From contig NZ_JAGGOI010000005.1 in NCBI RefSeq assembly GCF_018614585.1, positions 1 through 64,000 on the forward strand: 64,000 bases of DNA, read 5' to 3'. This document shows, piece by piece, positions 1 through 8,525 of this stretch (positions are counted from its first letter, which is position 1; each line of letters begins with the position of its first letter). The DNA comes from Streptomyces sp. ISL-1 (GTDB taxonomy: Bacteria; Actinomycetota; Actinomycetes; Streptomycetales; Streptomycetaceae). Below the pieces are notes generated by a model. That model ran no database searches. It was given only the letters and a program-made list of their open reading frames with translations, and was not told the origin of the DNA. The translations under genes were made by a program, and so were the position numbers.

Positions 1-20
1 AGGCAGGCCGCGGACAGCAG

Positions 21-52
21 GAAGCCCCGGCCGCTTCAGCGACCGGGGCTTC
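21..52. terminator. Intrinsic terminator-like hairpin
   Basis: A perfect 10-bp inverted repeat (gaagccccgg / ccggggcttc) with a 12-nt loop. It lies just beyond the stop codon of the minus-strand DLW-39 remnant, so it probably ended that transcript. There is no clear T-run, as is usual in Streptomyces. Confidence 0.6.
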
Positions 53-71
53 GTACCAAGACTGCTGCGTC

Positions 72-189
72 TCACACACCCGAACCTGCGGGCACGGAGT
101 CGGTCGCCTCCGTCCACAGATCCTGCTCGGCGCGATCCGCCTGGATCTGGCGGTACACGAGGAGCCCGCCGATGGCGGCCAGTGCGACC
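72..189 (-). pseudogene. DLW-39 family protein, 5' end removed by the IS
   Basis: Reading the minus strand from about 188 to the stop at 72-74 gives about 38 residues, including YRQIQADRAEQDLW and TEATDSVP. This is the signature of the very small DLW-39 family conserved in Streptomyces (named for its DLW motif; function unknown, usually about 40 residues with a hydrophobic start). The first residues and start codon are missing because the reading frame runs into the end of the IS element at 191/192, where an in-frame stop appears. It is too short for standard ORF calling. Family identification is from memory of the sequence. Confidence 0.7.
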
Positions 190-211
190 TAGGGCCTGTA
201 TCGAAAGCGCC

Positions 212-843
212 GGTCACAGCCGCCCGTTGCTCTGAGGCAGGGGTAAACCGCTACTTCAGCGGTGGATGTGGCGAGTACGGTGTGGCTGTGGCCGGTGATC
301 GCATGCAGCGGCGGCTCACGGAGACAGACGCGCGGACGCGAAGGAGCGAATGGTGCCAGGCGCCGTACTGCGAGGGGTGACTCTGGACTGTGCCGACCCG
401 CAGACGCTGGCGGACTTCTACGGTGCACTGACCGGGATGCGCGAACTCTTCAGTACGGACGAGTTCGTCGCTCTGACGGACGACTCCGGCTGTGATCTGG
501 GATTCCAGAGGGTTGACGGATACCGGGCTCCGCAGTGGCCGGGTCAGGACGTGCCACAACAGTTCCACCTGGATTTCCGCGCTGACGACCTCGATGCGAT
601 GGAAGAGCTGGCCCTGGAACTCGGCGCGGCCAAACCGGACCATCAGCCCGGCGACGGACGCTGGCGGGTGCTCCTGGATCCGGCTGGCCACCCCTTCTGC
701 CTGACGTCTTCCTGACATTACCGGCGTTGACAGGCATCCCCCGTCAGACGCCGTAGCACTCAGGCTTGGGCGAGCGGTTCATCAGCTGCTGGCCGCCTCG
801 GAGAGGGCATGGCGTCAGATGTGCTGGTCACAGCCACTCGTTG
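212..843. repeat. 18-nt direct repeat pair flanking the IS passenger segment
   Basis: Positions 212-229 (ggtcacagccgcccgttg) and 826-843 (ggtcacagccactcgttg) match at 16 of 18 bases. The right copy is the genuine end of the transposase gene (minus-strand codons for N-E-W-L-stop). The left copy is a diverged duplicate encoding N-G-R-L-stop, directly inside the left terminal repeat. The segment between them (230-825) carries the glyoxalase-fold gene, so the repeats mark its insertion or recombination boundary. Confidence 0.65.
350..715 (+). CDS. VOC (glyoxalase/bleomycin-resistance fold) family protein
   Basis: A 121-residue single-domain protein of the vicinal oxygen chelate superfamily. Family features are GVTLDCADPQTLADFYGALTG near the N-terminus, a central QFHLDFRADDLDAM segment and the terminal DPAGHPFCL motif typical of the Glyoxalase_6-like group common in Streptomyces. 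Members bind metals or small hydrophobic molecules; no specific reaction can be assigned. An AAGGAG site at 341-346 precedes the ATG at 350; the next codon, GTG at 353, has better spacing and may be the true start. The gene lies inside the IS boundaries in the opposite orientation to the transposase, which makes it look like captured cargo. Confidence 0.75.
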   Translation: MVPGAVLRGVTLDCADPQTLADFYGALTGMRELFSTDEFVALTDDSGCDLGFQRVDGYRAPQWPGQDVPQQFHLDFRADDLDAMEELALELGAAKPDHQPGDGRWRVLLDPAGHPFCLTSS

Positions 844-1702
844 ATGGCCGCTACCAGTACGGTTGCCTCGTAGCGGACCGCGAGCTTGTCGTACCTCGTG
901 GCCACGGCACGGTGCCTTTTGAGGCGATTAATGCCGCACTCGACCGCGTGCCGAGCCTTGTAGTCCTCCGGGTCGAACTTCGGCGGACGGCCGCCGCGGG
1001 AGCCGCGTTTCCTTCGGTTGCGGGCCTGGTCGGCCTTGTCCGGGATGGTGCAGCGAATGCCACGTCTGCGCAGGTAGGCGCGGTTCTTCCGGGAGGCGTA
1101 CGCCTTATCGGCGCGCACCCGCCTCGGCCGGGTGCGCGGTCTGCCGGACCCCAGCCGGGGCACCCTGATGCGGCCCAGGACAACCTCGAATTGCGGGGAG
1201 TCCCCGCGCTGCCCGGCGGTGATCACGATGGACATGGGCTTTTGCCCCTGCTCGATGGCGAGGTGCAGCTTGGTGGTCAGGCCGCCGCGCGAGCGACCGA
1301 GGCCGTGGTCGTCGGGCTCGACTGCGACACCGCCGGGCGGCTCCTTCTGCAGGTCCCCCTTTTCCTCGCTCCGGCGGCGTGCTGGTGGGCCCGGCAGACG
1401 GTGGAGTCGACGTTGAGGTCCCAGGTGATCAGGTCCTTGGCATCGGCCCGGGCCTGGAGGTCGGTGAAGATGCGCTGCCAGGTGCCGTTGCGCTGCCAGC
1501 GGCGGAACAGGTCGTACGCCCGGCCCCACGGCCCGTACTCGGCGGGCATGTCCCGCCACGGGATGCCGGTACGAACCCGGAACCGTATGCCGTCGATCAG
1601 CTGCCGCCGGGTCCATATCGGTGGCCGGCCGGGCTTCTTGCCCTTTGGTAACAGCAGCTCCAGCACGGCCCATTGCTCGTCCGTCAGATCTCCACGCGCC
1701 AC
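828..1702 (-). CDS. IS5-family transposase (probable -1 programmed frameshift)
   Basis: The first frame starts at 1702 ([20 protein letters not shown]) and carries the N-terminal DUF4096-like region and the first catalytic Asp in DLNVDST. The second frame, from about 1370 to the stop at 828, continues with a typical DDE domain: Asp in RADKAY and Glu in [11 protein letters not shown], followed by [18 protein letters not shown]. The frames join at a minus-strand AAAAGGGGG run (plus 1355-1363), a classic slippery site for -1 frameshifting, so this is more likely a functional two-frame gene than a broken one. The start codon is 46 bp inside the right terminal repeat. Confidence 0.85.
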
Positions 1703-1749
1703 GAATCAAGATCATCTCACATCCAAGATCCACTTTCGATACAGGCCCT

Positions 1750-2576
1750 AGCGCCGGGTCGGGAGCCACGGCCGGGTCACCCGCGAGCGCGACTCGCTGG
1801 CCGCTGTCCGTGATGCGCGATTCGCCCGTGCGGATCACGTCGAAGACATCGTTGGCGTACGTCGTTGCGGTCGCCGTGTCGTCGGCCCCGGAGAAGCGCG
1901 CCACCGCGCCGTACCAGTCCGCCGGATCCTCGCTCAACGGCCGGCCGAGCTTCCGCTGCGCGTTGGCGAGCAGGGCGGCGCCGCCGTGCACATTGGCGGC
2001 AGGGTTGTCGCGCAGCTGCTCGGCGGAGTAGCCGGACAGTTCGGCCGCCCGGTCCAGTGTCCGCAGCCGTCGGGGGAGTGCGGACGGTTCGGGCAGCTCG
2101 GCCTCGGCGGTGTTCCGCGCCGGACGCGCGTCATCGCCGCGCGCGTCCTCGATGCCGTGCGAATGGTGCGGCGCCTCGGCGAGAGCGGTCCTGGCGTCGG
2201 TGAGATGCATCGGCCCGTAGCCGCCGGTGACGCTCGCCGAGCCCGCATGAGCGTCCCAGCGCGACTGGAGATAGGAGACGCCGAGCAGCACGCTCTGCGG
2301 TACTCGGTACTGGGCCGCGGCGGCGGCGAAGTCGCGCTGCAGCGAGCCGGACGAGAGCTGTTCGGCGGTGGCGGACGGACCGGCTGAGACCAGTGGCAGC
2401 AGGAGAGCGGCCGACGCCACCACCGCGCCCCCTGCCCTCACCGTGCGCCGACGGGCGCGCTTCGGTCGTACGGGGGCGGATCCTTGCAAGGCAGCCTCCA
2501 GGGAAGGGTGGTGCGCGACGGGGCCCGCGGGGCCGGACACGACTACAGGGGTATCGGCTCCCGGACGATCCGTCAA
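1750..2576 (-). pseudogene. Secreted wall amidase/lytic-transglycosylase-like protein, 3' truncated
   Basis: About 275 residues remain. They begin at a TTG (2576), with a basic stretch and a hydrophobic export segment ([19 protein letters not shown]), then a lysozyme-like fold region: [18 protein letters not shown] with the catalytic-type Ser/Arg context, [10 protein letters not shown], and [17 protein letters not shown]. This matches the N-terminal half of large Streptomyces N-acetylmuramoyl-L-alanine amidases that hydrolyse peptidoglycan outside the cell. The C-terminal amidase domain is absent because the IS starts at 1749. The reading frame stays open into the IS, in frame with the second transposase frame, giving a 582-residue chimera that is unlikely to be functional. 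Confidence 0.7.
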
Positions 2577-2742
2577 TCAGCGTCAGCAGTGGGAATTTCG
2601 CACGTCAGCACCGGTGCGGCGGAGTTTCGGGGTGAGGGCTCGCGGGCCTGCGGTGCGTCAGTGGCATGGACCAATAAACCTATGGGCAACGGATGTTGAC
2701 GGCGTCTCGGCAACGATCGGGCGATCCCGGCCGACCGGTGGC

Positions 2743-3099
2743 TTACGACGCGGCCCGCGCCGGCTGCCGGTCCACCCGGGCGGGGGACAGGCGTGTTCGA
2801 CCGCGAGGATCCCCGGCGCTGAGCGCCGCCGCGTTCTCGCCCGTGCGGCTCCGCTCGATCCGCGCACCCCCGCCGATGGAGCTCGGCGTGCCCGGCTCCC
2901 GGCCCTCTCCCTCAGAAGCGTGTGGGGCGTGCGCTCCACACGGCGCAGTACGGACTCCGGGCAGTCCGCGATCCACCACCCGGCTGTGCGCCGCGCCCAG
3001 GTTCAACCCGGCCACCACGTGCTCACGGGTGCACAGTCGGAGCCTGCGCGGCGGACGGCCGTCGGCCGAAGCGCCGGCCTCGGCGCGATCGAACCTCAT
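2743..3099 (-). CDS. Possible small hypothetical protein
   Basis: A 118-residue open frame from an ATG at 3099 in the 600-bp gap between the truncated amidase and the phosphotransferase gene. The product is Arg/Ala/Gly-rich, with a moderately ordered central part (REHVVAGLNLGAAHSRVVDRG) and no signal peptide, membrane segment or recognisable domain. The strong hairpin at 3118-3163 lies immediately upstream of it. Overlapping frames on the other strand are equally open, so a chance ORF cannot be excluded. The rest of 2577-2742 shows nothing recognisable. Confidence 0.3.
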   Translation of the reverse strand: MRFDRAEAGASADGRPPRRLRLCTREHVVAGLNLGAAHSRVVDRGLPGVRTAPCGAHAPHASEGEGREPGTPSSIGGGARIERSRTGENAAALSAGDPRGRTRLSPARVDRQPARAAS

Positions 3100-3117
3100 A
3101 ACCCGCCTGCGCACCAC

Positions 3118-3163
3118 AGCGCGCCGCGCGCCCAGTGTGTCGGCACTGGGCGCGCGGCGCGCT
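3118..3163 (-). terminator. Strong 20-bp hairpin terminator
   Basis: A perfect 20-bp inverted repeat (3118-3137 with 3144-3163), closed by a 6-nt loop, tgtcgg. It begins 21 bp after the stop codon of the phosphotransferase gene on the minus strand and should end that transcript. No T-tract follows. Confidence 0.8.
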
Positions 3164-3183
3164 TCCCCCTCTGTGGCGGACGG

Positions 3184-4305
3184 TCAGCGAGTGCCGACCG
3201 CCGCACGCACGGCCCGCCGGGCCAGTGCGCAGTCGTCGTGCAGCCGCCTCAGCAGCAGCCGCTGTTCCTCACCGGCCGACAGTCCGCCGGACGCGGGCTG
3301 GCTGCTGCCCGCAGGGGGCGCCTCCCGCATCGTCCGCTGCACAGCCGTCTCGTAGGTACGGATCTCCCGGGTCAGCACCAGCATCAGATTCACCAGGAAC
3401 GCGTCCCGCGCCGCCGTTCCCGCCTGCTGCGCCAGCTGACTGATCTGCCGGCGCGCCACCGGCGCCTCACCCAGCACCGCCCACAGCGTCGCCAGGTCAT
3501 AGCCCGGCAGATACCAGCCCGCGTGCTCCCAGTCGACCAGCACAGGACCGGTCGGCGACAGCAGGATGTTGGAGAGCAGCGCATCGCCGTGACAGAACTG
3601 CCCCATGCCCTGCCTGCCGCCCGCGTGCGCCAGACCGTGCAGCAGCTTCTGCAGATCCCCGAGGTCACGGTCGGTGAACAGACCCAGCTCGTGATAGCGG
3701 GAGATCCGCGAGGCGTAGTCCAGCGGCGCGTCGAACATCCCGGCCGGTGGCCGCCAGGAGTTGAGCCGGGCGATCGCGCCGAGGGCGGCCCGAACATCGG
3801 CACGGGGCGGAGCCTCGGCCGGGTGCCGTGCAAGGGCCGCCGCCCGGCCCGGCATCCGCTCGATCACCAGCGTGCAGTTTTCGGGATCCGCGGCGATCAG
3901 CCGCGGGACCCGCACTGGTGGGCGGTGCCGGACGAAGGCGCGATAAGCAGCTATTTCGTGGCGGAGCCGTTCCGCCCAGGCGGGCGAGTGGTCCAGTAAG
4001 CACTTGGCGACCGCTGTAGTACGTCCCGTTGTGCCGATGAGCAGTACGGAGCGTCCGCTGCGGCGCAGCACCTGCACCGGGTTGAACTCCGGACAGATGC
4101 GATGCACCGACGCGACGGCCATACGCAGCTGCGCGCCCTGAGGCCCGGACAAGTCGATTCTTCCGCTGAGGGGTTGGCCGACCGTCCCCGCCGGCCGACG
4201 AGCCCGACCGGCGTGAGCGGGGTCGAGATACGGTCCGGAGCCGGCCGGGGTGGCGGAGCGCTGCGGCCGATGCGGCGCGGACACGGAGGACGATGCTGTG
4301 TACAT
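3184..4305 (-). CDS. Aminoglycoside phosphotransferase (APH) family kinase
   Basis: The 373-residue cytosolic protein has the protein-kinase-like APH fold. It shows the catalytic loop as [13 protein letters not shown] (Brenner motif HGD-x4-N), the metal-binding [15 protein letters not shown], and an N-lobe nucleotide region ([26 protein letters not shown]). Such enzymes phosphorylate antibiotics, sugars or other small molecules; the substrate cannot be read from sequence. The ATG at 4305 was chosen because family similarity starts about 60 residues later and the further upstream frame is poor. Codon 103 is a TTA (minus strand, 3997-3999), so translation may depend on bldA tRNA. It is divergent from nsdA and ends at the 3118-3163 hairpin. 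Confidence 0.8.
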   Translation of the reverse strand: MYTASSSVSAPHRPQRSATPAGSGPYLDPAHAGRARRPAGTVGQPLSGRIDLSGPQGAQLRMAVASVHRICPEFNPVQVLRRSGRSVLLIGTTGRTTAVAKCLLDHSPAWAERLRHEIAAYRAFVRHRPPVRVPRLIAADPENCTLVIERMPGRAAALARHPAEAPPRADVRAALGAIARLNSWRPPAGMFDAPLDYASRISRYHELGLFTDRDLGDLQKLLHGLAHAGGRQGMGQFCHGDALLSNILLSPTGPVLVDWEHAGWYLPGYDLATLWAVLGEAPVARRQISQLAQQAGTAARDAFLVNLMLVLTREIRTYETAVQRTMREAPPAGSSQPASGGLSAGEEQRLLLRRLHDDCALARRAVRAAVGTR

Positions 4306-4459
4306 AGGGGCGACAGATCCCTTCGCGTGCCGACAAGTTGCATACGCGGCCCCGTCCCGGCAGCCGGTCCGCACCCTGGGGAATGCGTCCGGCTGCCGGG
4401 CCGAGGTGGCGCGTTCCTACGTCACACCCGGCCGCGGGTGGCACACCATCTGGCGCACC

Positions 4460-4511
4460 CTGGCGAACCCTGGCGAATAGTCGCCACGCATCTGACAGGG
4501 GGTTACTGTCA
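4460..4511 (+). promoter_or_regulatory. Repeats and inverted repeat in the nsdA upstream region
   Basis: Just upstream of nsdA the element tggcgaaccc/tggcgaatag is repeated in tandem (about 4461-4480, after a related tggcgcaccc). It is followed by TGACAG-N7-CTGTCA (4493-4511), a 6-bp-arm inverted repeat. The spacing to the start codon fits a promoter/operator region, but no consensus -10 is obvious. Function is inferred only from position. Confidence 0.35.
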
Positions 4512-4538
4512 ACTCAGCCGAGAACCTGGGGGCTTGAC

Positions 4539-6032
4539 GTGACCGGAGAACCCAACACCCGCCTCTGTGACCTGTTCGGCCTGGCCGGCTGGTCCAAGGG
4601 GGAACTCGCGAGACTCGTGAACCGGCAGGCGGCGGCCATGGGCCACCCGCAGCTGGCGACCGACACCTCGCGCGTACGGCGTTGGATCGACATGGGGGAG
4701 ACCCCGCGCGATCCCGTGCCGCGAGTGCTGGCAGCTCTGTTCACCGAGCGACTCGGTCGTGTCGTGACCATCGAGGACCTCGGGTTCGTACGGATCGGGC
4801 GAGCGGGGAAGCGGCGGGACGTCCAGGGAGCAGACAATCCTGACGGCCTTCCGTGGGCGCCCGAACGGACGGCGGCGGTCCTCACCGAATTCACGGGAAT
4901 GGACCTCATGCTCAACCGACGCGGCTTGGTGGGCGCGGGCGCCGCGCTCGCCGCAGGCTCCGCACTCAGCAGCGCCATGCACGACTGGCTGCACACCGAC
5001 CCCGCACTAGCCCACGACGCTCCCCGTATCGACAATCCCCTGCACGCCGACGCCGCTGGGTTCGACCGCTATGAGGCCGCCCCCATCGGGTCGCAGGAGA
5101 TCGAGGCACTGGAGCGTTCCGTCGAAGTGTTCCGCGCCTGGGACGCCGCCCGCGGCGGCGGGCTCCAGCGCAAGGCCGTTGTGGGGCAGCTCAACGAGGT
5201 GGGCGGCATGCTCGCCTACCGCCACCCCGACCATCTCCAGCGCCGCCTGTGGGGCGTCGCCGCCAACCTCGCCGTACTCGCGGGCTGGATGTCCCACGAC
5301 GTCGGCCTCGAACCAACAGCCCAGAAGTACTTCGTCATCGCCGCCCACGCGGCACGCGAGGGCGGCGACCGCCCGCGCGCCGGAGAAGCCCTCTCCCGCG
5401 CCGCCCGGCAGATGGTCCACCTGGGCCGTCCCGACGACGCCCTGGACCTGATGAAGCTCGCCAAGTCCGGCTCGGGTGAACAGACCCTGCCGCGCACCCA
5501 GGCGATGCTGTACACCATCGAGGCCTGGGCCCAGGCATCCATGGGGCGCGGCCAGGCCATGCGCCGCACCCTCGGCGAGGCCGAGGACCTGTTCGTCTCC
5601 GACAAGGGCGATGTGCCGCCGCCGAGCTGGATGCAGATGTTCGACGAGGCGGATCTGCACGGCATGGAGGCACTGGCGTACCGCACCCTCGCCGACCACG
5701 ATCCGACGGCAGCCGCCACCGCTCAGAACCACGCCAGACAGGCGCTGGAGCTGCGCGAGGGCGGCCGGCAACGCTCGAAGATCTTCGACTACATCTCACT
5801 GGCATCGGCGTGCTTCATCGCGGACGACCCCGAACAGGCCGACCGCTACGCCCGGTTGGCGCTCGTCTCGATGGGGGAGACCTCCTCGCACCGGACGTGG
5901 GACAGGCTGCGTGAGATGTACCGGCTGACCGGTCACTACGCGGAATACCCAAAGATCCAGGATCTGCGCGAGGAGATCCAGCTGGCTCTGCCCAACAGCC
6001 CCTCGAGGAGGTCGAGGAGCGCCGAGATCTAG
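4539..6032 (+). CDS. nsdA: NsdA-type TPR regulator (negative regulator of sporulation and antibiotic production)
   Basis: The 497-residue product closely follows Streptomyces NsdA. The N-terminus has TRLCDLFGLAGWSKGELARL, then the RVRRWIDMGETPRDPVPRVL segment that reads like a helix-turn-helix region. A Leu/Ala-rich TPR-like array follows (about residues 180-470), for example GGMLAYRHPDHLQRRLWGVAANLA. In S. coelicolor, nsdA represses aerial development and several antibiotics, acting in the cytoplasm. The GTG at 4539 starts the conserved sequence; a GGGGG tract at 4528-4532 can serve as ribosome site. It is divergent from the phosphotransferase gene and convergent with the phosphatase gene. 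The full family length is preserved. Confidence 0.9.
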   Translation: MTGEPNTRLCDLFGLAGWSKGELARLVNRQAAAMGHPQLATDTSRVRRWIDMGETPRDPVPRVLAALFTERLGRVVTIEDLGFVRIGRAGKRRDVQGADNPDGLPWAPERTAAVLTEFTGMDLMLNRRGLVGAGAALAAGSALSSAMHDWLHTDPALAHDAPRIDNPLHADAAGFDRYEAAPIGSQEIEALERSVEVFRAWDAARGGGLQRKAVVGQLNEVGGMLAYRHPDHLQRRLWGVAANLAVLAGWMSHDVGLEPTAQKYFVIAAHAAREGGDRPRAGEALSRAARQMVHLGRPDDALDLMKLAKSGSGEQTLPRTQAMLYTIEAWAQASMGRGQAMRRTLGEAEDLFVSDKGDVPPPSWMQMFDEADLHGMEALAYRTLADHDPTAAATAQNHARQALELREGGRQRSKIFDYISLASACFIADDPEQADRYARLALVSMGETSSHRTWDRLREMYRLTGHYAEYPKIQDLREEIQLALPNSPSRRSRSAEI

Positions 6033-6041
6033 CCCGGGTTC

Positions 6042-6057
6042 CCCGGACTGTTCCGGG
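6042..6057. terminator. Small hairpin between convergent genes
   Basis: Stem cccgga/tccggg with a 4-nt loop lies in the 57-bp gap between the convergent nsdA and phosphatase genes. Its size and position fit a weak bidirectional terminator. Confidence 0.35.
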
Positions 6058-6089
6058 ATTCATTCAGTACTGCCCAGACTCACGAGGAC

Positions 6090-7529
6090 CTACGAACGGA
6101 TCCTCGCGACCATCACACAGGCGTCGTCCTCGCGGTCGTCCTCACCGCATTCCTCGACGACCGTCCGCACGCACTCCTGCGCGCTGCGGGCCTCGGCGAA
6201 TCGCGGCGCCAGCGCAAGCAGTCGGTCCGTGCTGCCCACCTCGGCGGCGCTCGTACGCGTCAGCCCGTCGGTGTGCAGGACAAGCAGATCGCCGGGGAGC
6301 AGCCGCAACTCGGCCTGCTCATAGGCCGCGCCGGACGTCGCGCCCAGCAGCACCCCGTCGGGCGGCGTCAGCGCACTCCCCGTCCCGTTGCGGAACAGCA
6401 GCGGGGCGGGGTGTCCCGCCTGCGCCCAGGTCAGAGTCTGACTCTCCGGGCTGTAGCGGCAGCACACCGCACTGCCGAGCGCGGGCTGCGCCGAGGTTTC
6501 CAGCAGCTCGTTGAGATGCGCCATGAGCTGTCCCGGGCTGATGCCGGCCACGGCCATCCCGCGCAGCGCACCCAGCAGCATCGCCATCGCGGATGTCGCC
6601 GTAACTCCGTGCCCGGTGAGGTCTCCGACGCTCAACAGTGAGTCGCCACTGGGCAGTTGAAGCGCATCGTACCAATCCCCACCGATCAGCGCGCTGTTCG
6701 TGGAGGGCAGGTAGTGCGCGGCGACGTCCAGCACGGCGGGCCCGCCGAGCGGGAACTGCAAGGAGCCCCGCCACGGCGGAAGGACGGCTTCCTGCAACTC
6801 GACCGCGACCCGGCGCTCCGTCTGGGCGAAGTGCTGCCTGCGCTCCAGTGAGTCACGGCTCTCTCGCACCGCCCGCTGGGTACGGCGCAGTTCGCTGACG
6901 TCCCGCAGGACCGCCCACATGGAAGCGGTGGATCCGTCGCAGTCGAGCACCGGCTCGCCCATCATGTGGACCGTACGGACCCGGCCGTCGGCTCGCACCA
7001 TGCGGAACTCGCCGTCAATGGGGCGCCCGTCGACCAGACAGTCCGTGACCAGCGCGGTGAGCAGCGCCTGATCTTCCGCGAATACGATGGAGGGCAGTTC
7101 GTCGAGGGACATGGGGCCGCTCTGCGCGGAGCGCCCAAGGATCTGGTAGAGCTCGTCGGACCAACTCACCTCGTCGGTGAGCAGATTCCACTCCGCGCTG
7201 CCGACCCGGCTGAGCAGTGACCCCGTGCTCTGTGCGCTGTCCGCCTCGTATGCGGCGAGCTCGTCCTCGAAGACGCCGAGGGTACCGTCCGGCAGACCTT
7301 CCTTGAGCTGGCCCAAGTGCGCGCCGAGATCGTCCAGATGATGGACCGCCAGGTCGCAGAGCGCCCGCTGCCATCGCCCCTGCGGGTCGTACTCGTCGTC
7401 CGTGGCTGCGTCCCGGCGCACGGCGTCCACGTCGCCGCGCAGCCGACGCGTGCGGGTGATCAGGGCGTCGACGGTGCCGCGCTCGGGCGGCTGTTGGGCG
7501 GGACGGTCCGCGAACACATGGGACGGCAT
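6090..7529 (-). CDS. PAS-domain SpoIIE/PP2C-type serine phosphatase
   Basis: The 479-residue soluble protein has an N-terminal helical region (1-100), a PAS/PAC sensor (about 105-225, with GSAEWNLLTDEVSWSDELYQ), a coiled-coil linker (RRTQRAVRESRDSLERRQ) and a C-terminal SpoIIE/RsbU-type PP2C domain. Metal-binding motifs are intact: GGDWYDAL, GDLTGHG, HTDGLTRTS and EDDREDDA. Such enzymes dephosphorylate anti-sigma antagonists in partner-switching stress pathways; Streptomyces has dozens. The ATG at 7529 begins the plausible protein; the upstream extension looks non-coding. No anti-sigma kinase gene is adjacent, so its partner must lie elsewhere. Confidence 0.85.
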   Translation of the reverse strand: MPSHVFADRPAQQPPERGTVDALITRTRRLRGDVDAVRRDAATDDEYDPQGRWQRALCDLAVHHLDDLGAHLGQLKEGLPDGTLGVFEDELAAYEADSAQSTGSLLSRVGSAEWNLLTDEVSWSDELYQILGRSAQSGPMSLDELPSIVFAEDQALLTALVTDCLVDGRPIDGEFRMVRADGRVRTVHMMGEPVLDCDGSTASMWAVLRDVSELRRTQRAVRESRDSLERRQHFAQTERRVAVELQEAVLPPWRGSLQFPLGGPAVLDVAAHYLPSTNSALIGGDWYDALQLPSGDSLLSVGDLTGHGVTATSAMAMLLGALRGMAVAGISPGQLMAHLNELLETSAQPALGSAVCCRYSPESQTLTWAQAGHPAPLLFRNGTGSALTPPDGVLLGATSGAAYEQAELRLLPGDLLVLHTDGLTRTSAAEVGSTDRLLALAPRFAEARSAQECVRTVVEECGEDDREDDACVMVARIRS

Positions 7530-7775
7530 GTCGTACTCCGATACAGGCGCGGGCACAGCCAAGTTTCTACACTGGACCAGTAATGACTGTTGCACAGGGT
7601 GCGACGGCCCGTAAGGGATTTGGCAACACTCGATACGGTGGTGCCGCCGGTATATGCCACAGGCCGCCCGGAGGGCGGCGGCTGGGCGAACGGGTGGGCC
7701 ACGGCGATGAGTTGCGGGTGAGGCCGAGAGTCTGGACCGCGCGGCGCGGCCCACCGAGTTGTCCGTCGAGCAGGG

Positions 7776-8336
7776 TCAGGCGCGGGCGAGTGACGCGGCG
7801 CCGAAGGAGACGTCGAATCGGTCGCACCAGATGCTGACGCTGGTGTACCGCTTCAGATCGAGGTCTGCGGGCAGCGCGTAGTTCTGGTCGCCCTTGTTCC
7901 CCTTGAGTTTGCCCAGGCTGACGAACTTTCCGTCGTCGAAGACACGCCAGCCCGCCGTGCCCTCCTTCACCGGGGCATCGGTGATCCATACGCGCAGATC
8001 GGGGCCGTTGCTCGTATCGAGGTTCTCCAGCCGGAGGGTGCGCGTCCCGTCCGCCAGTTCCAGGACCTTCACCGAGCCGCTCGTCCGGTGCTCATGGCTG
8101 ATCAACTCGCCGGAAGCCAGCGTCCGCGGCCCCGAGGCCGCGGGCGTTGGCTCCCCGGCCGCGGGCTCGGCAGCATCCGGGGTCGCGGTCGCTGCGGGGA
8201 GGGCGTCCTTGACGGTCTCGTCCACCCAGAGCTTCCACGGCTGGAACCAGAACAGCCCCACGCCGGCCACCGCCAGTCCAACGATCAGTGCCGCCACACC
8301 CCACGGTCTGCCCAGCCACCTCTGTACGCGCCCCAC
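7776..8336 (-). CDS. Membrane-anchored DM13 domain protein
   Basis: A 186-residue protein with one N-terminal membrane anchor (PWGVAALIVGLAVAGVGLFWF, about residues 11-31), a short Ala/Pro/Thr linker and an extracellular DM13 domain. DM13 features include LENLDTSNGPDLRVWITDAP, NYALPADLDLKRYTSVSIWC and DRFDVSFGAA. The conserved Cys and surrounding aromatics are thought to support redox or electron-transfer roles in this family; no substrate is known. A single-gene unit, divergent from the small NTF2-like gene at 8526. The 246 bp between it and the phosphatase gene show nothing recognisable. Confidence 0.8.
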   Translation of the reverse strand: MGRVQRWLGRPWGVAALIVGLAVAGVGLFWFQPWKLWVDETVKDALPAATATPDAAEPAAGEPTPAASGPRTLASGELISHEHRTSGSVKVLELADGTRTLRLENLDTSNGPDLRVWITDAPVKEGTAGWRVFDDGKFVSLGKLKGNKGDQNYALPADLDLKRYTSVSIWCDRFDVSFGAASLARA

Positions 8337-8525
8337 CGTCGTCTCCTGACGTCCACCGGCCGCCGACCCGGCCTGTCCCGGGTCCGGCCTGGTCCCAATT
8401 CAACGGCAGGGCGAGGCGATCGGCACCGTCGAGCCTGATGACGAAAGTCTTACGTCGCGCGGACCCTCGTCCCGCGGTCCCCGTCCTTACGGGCGGCGGA
8501 CCGCCCAGGGGCATAGGCTCCCGCC

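Larger units (their letters stand above)
192..1748 (-). mobile_element. IS5-family insertion sequence with an extra internal gene
   Basis: The ends are perfect inverted repeats: gggcctgtatcgaaag at 192-207 and its complement at 1733-1748. They are flanked on both sides by TA (190-191 and 1749-1750), the usual IS5-group target duplication. The transposase runs leftward from 1702. At about 1.56 kb the element is longer than a normal IS5 relative (about 0.85-1 kb). The surplus is roughly 600 bp at the left holding a glyoxalase-fold gene (350-715), bounded by two copies of the end of the transposase gene. Both flanking genes are truncated, so the element probably marks a deletion or rearrangement junction. 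Confidence 0.85.

Noticed and set aside
828..2576. A 582-residue minus-strand open frame covering amidase and transposase
   Set aside because: It is an accidental in-frame fusion of a truncated amidase gene with the second transposase frame across the IS end; the middle section translates IS DNA in a meaningless frame.
2368..3999. A 543-residue plus-strand open frame
   Set aside because: Arg/Pro/Gly-rich translation without any domain, lying opposite the amidase remnant and the phosphotransferase gene; a GC-driven shadow frame.
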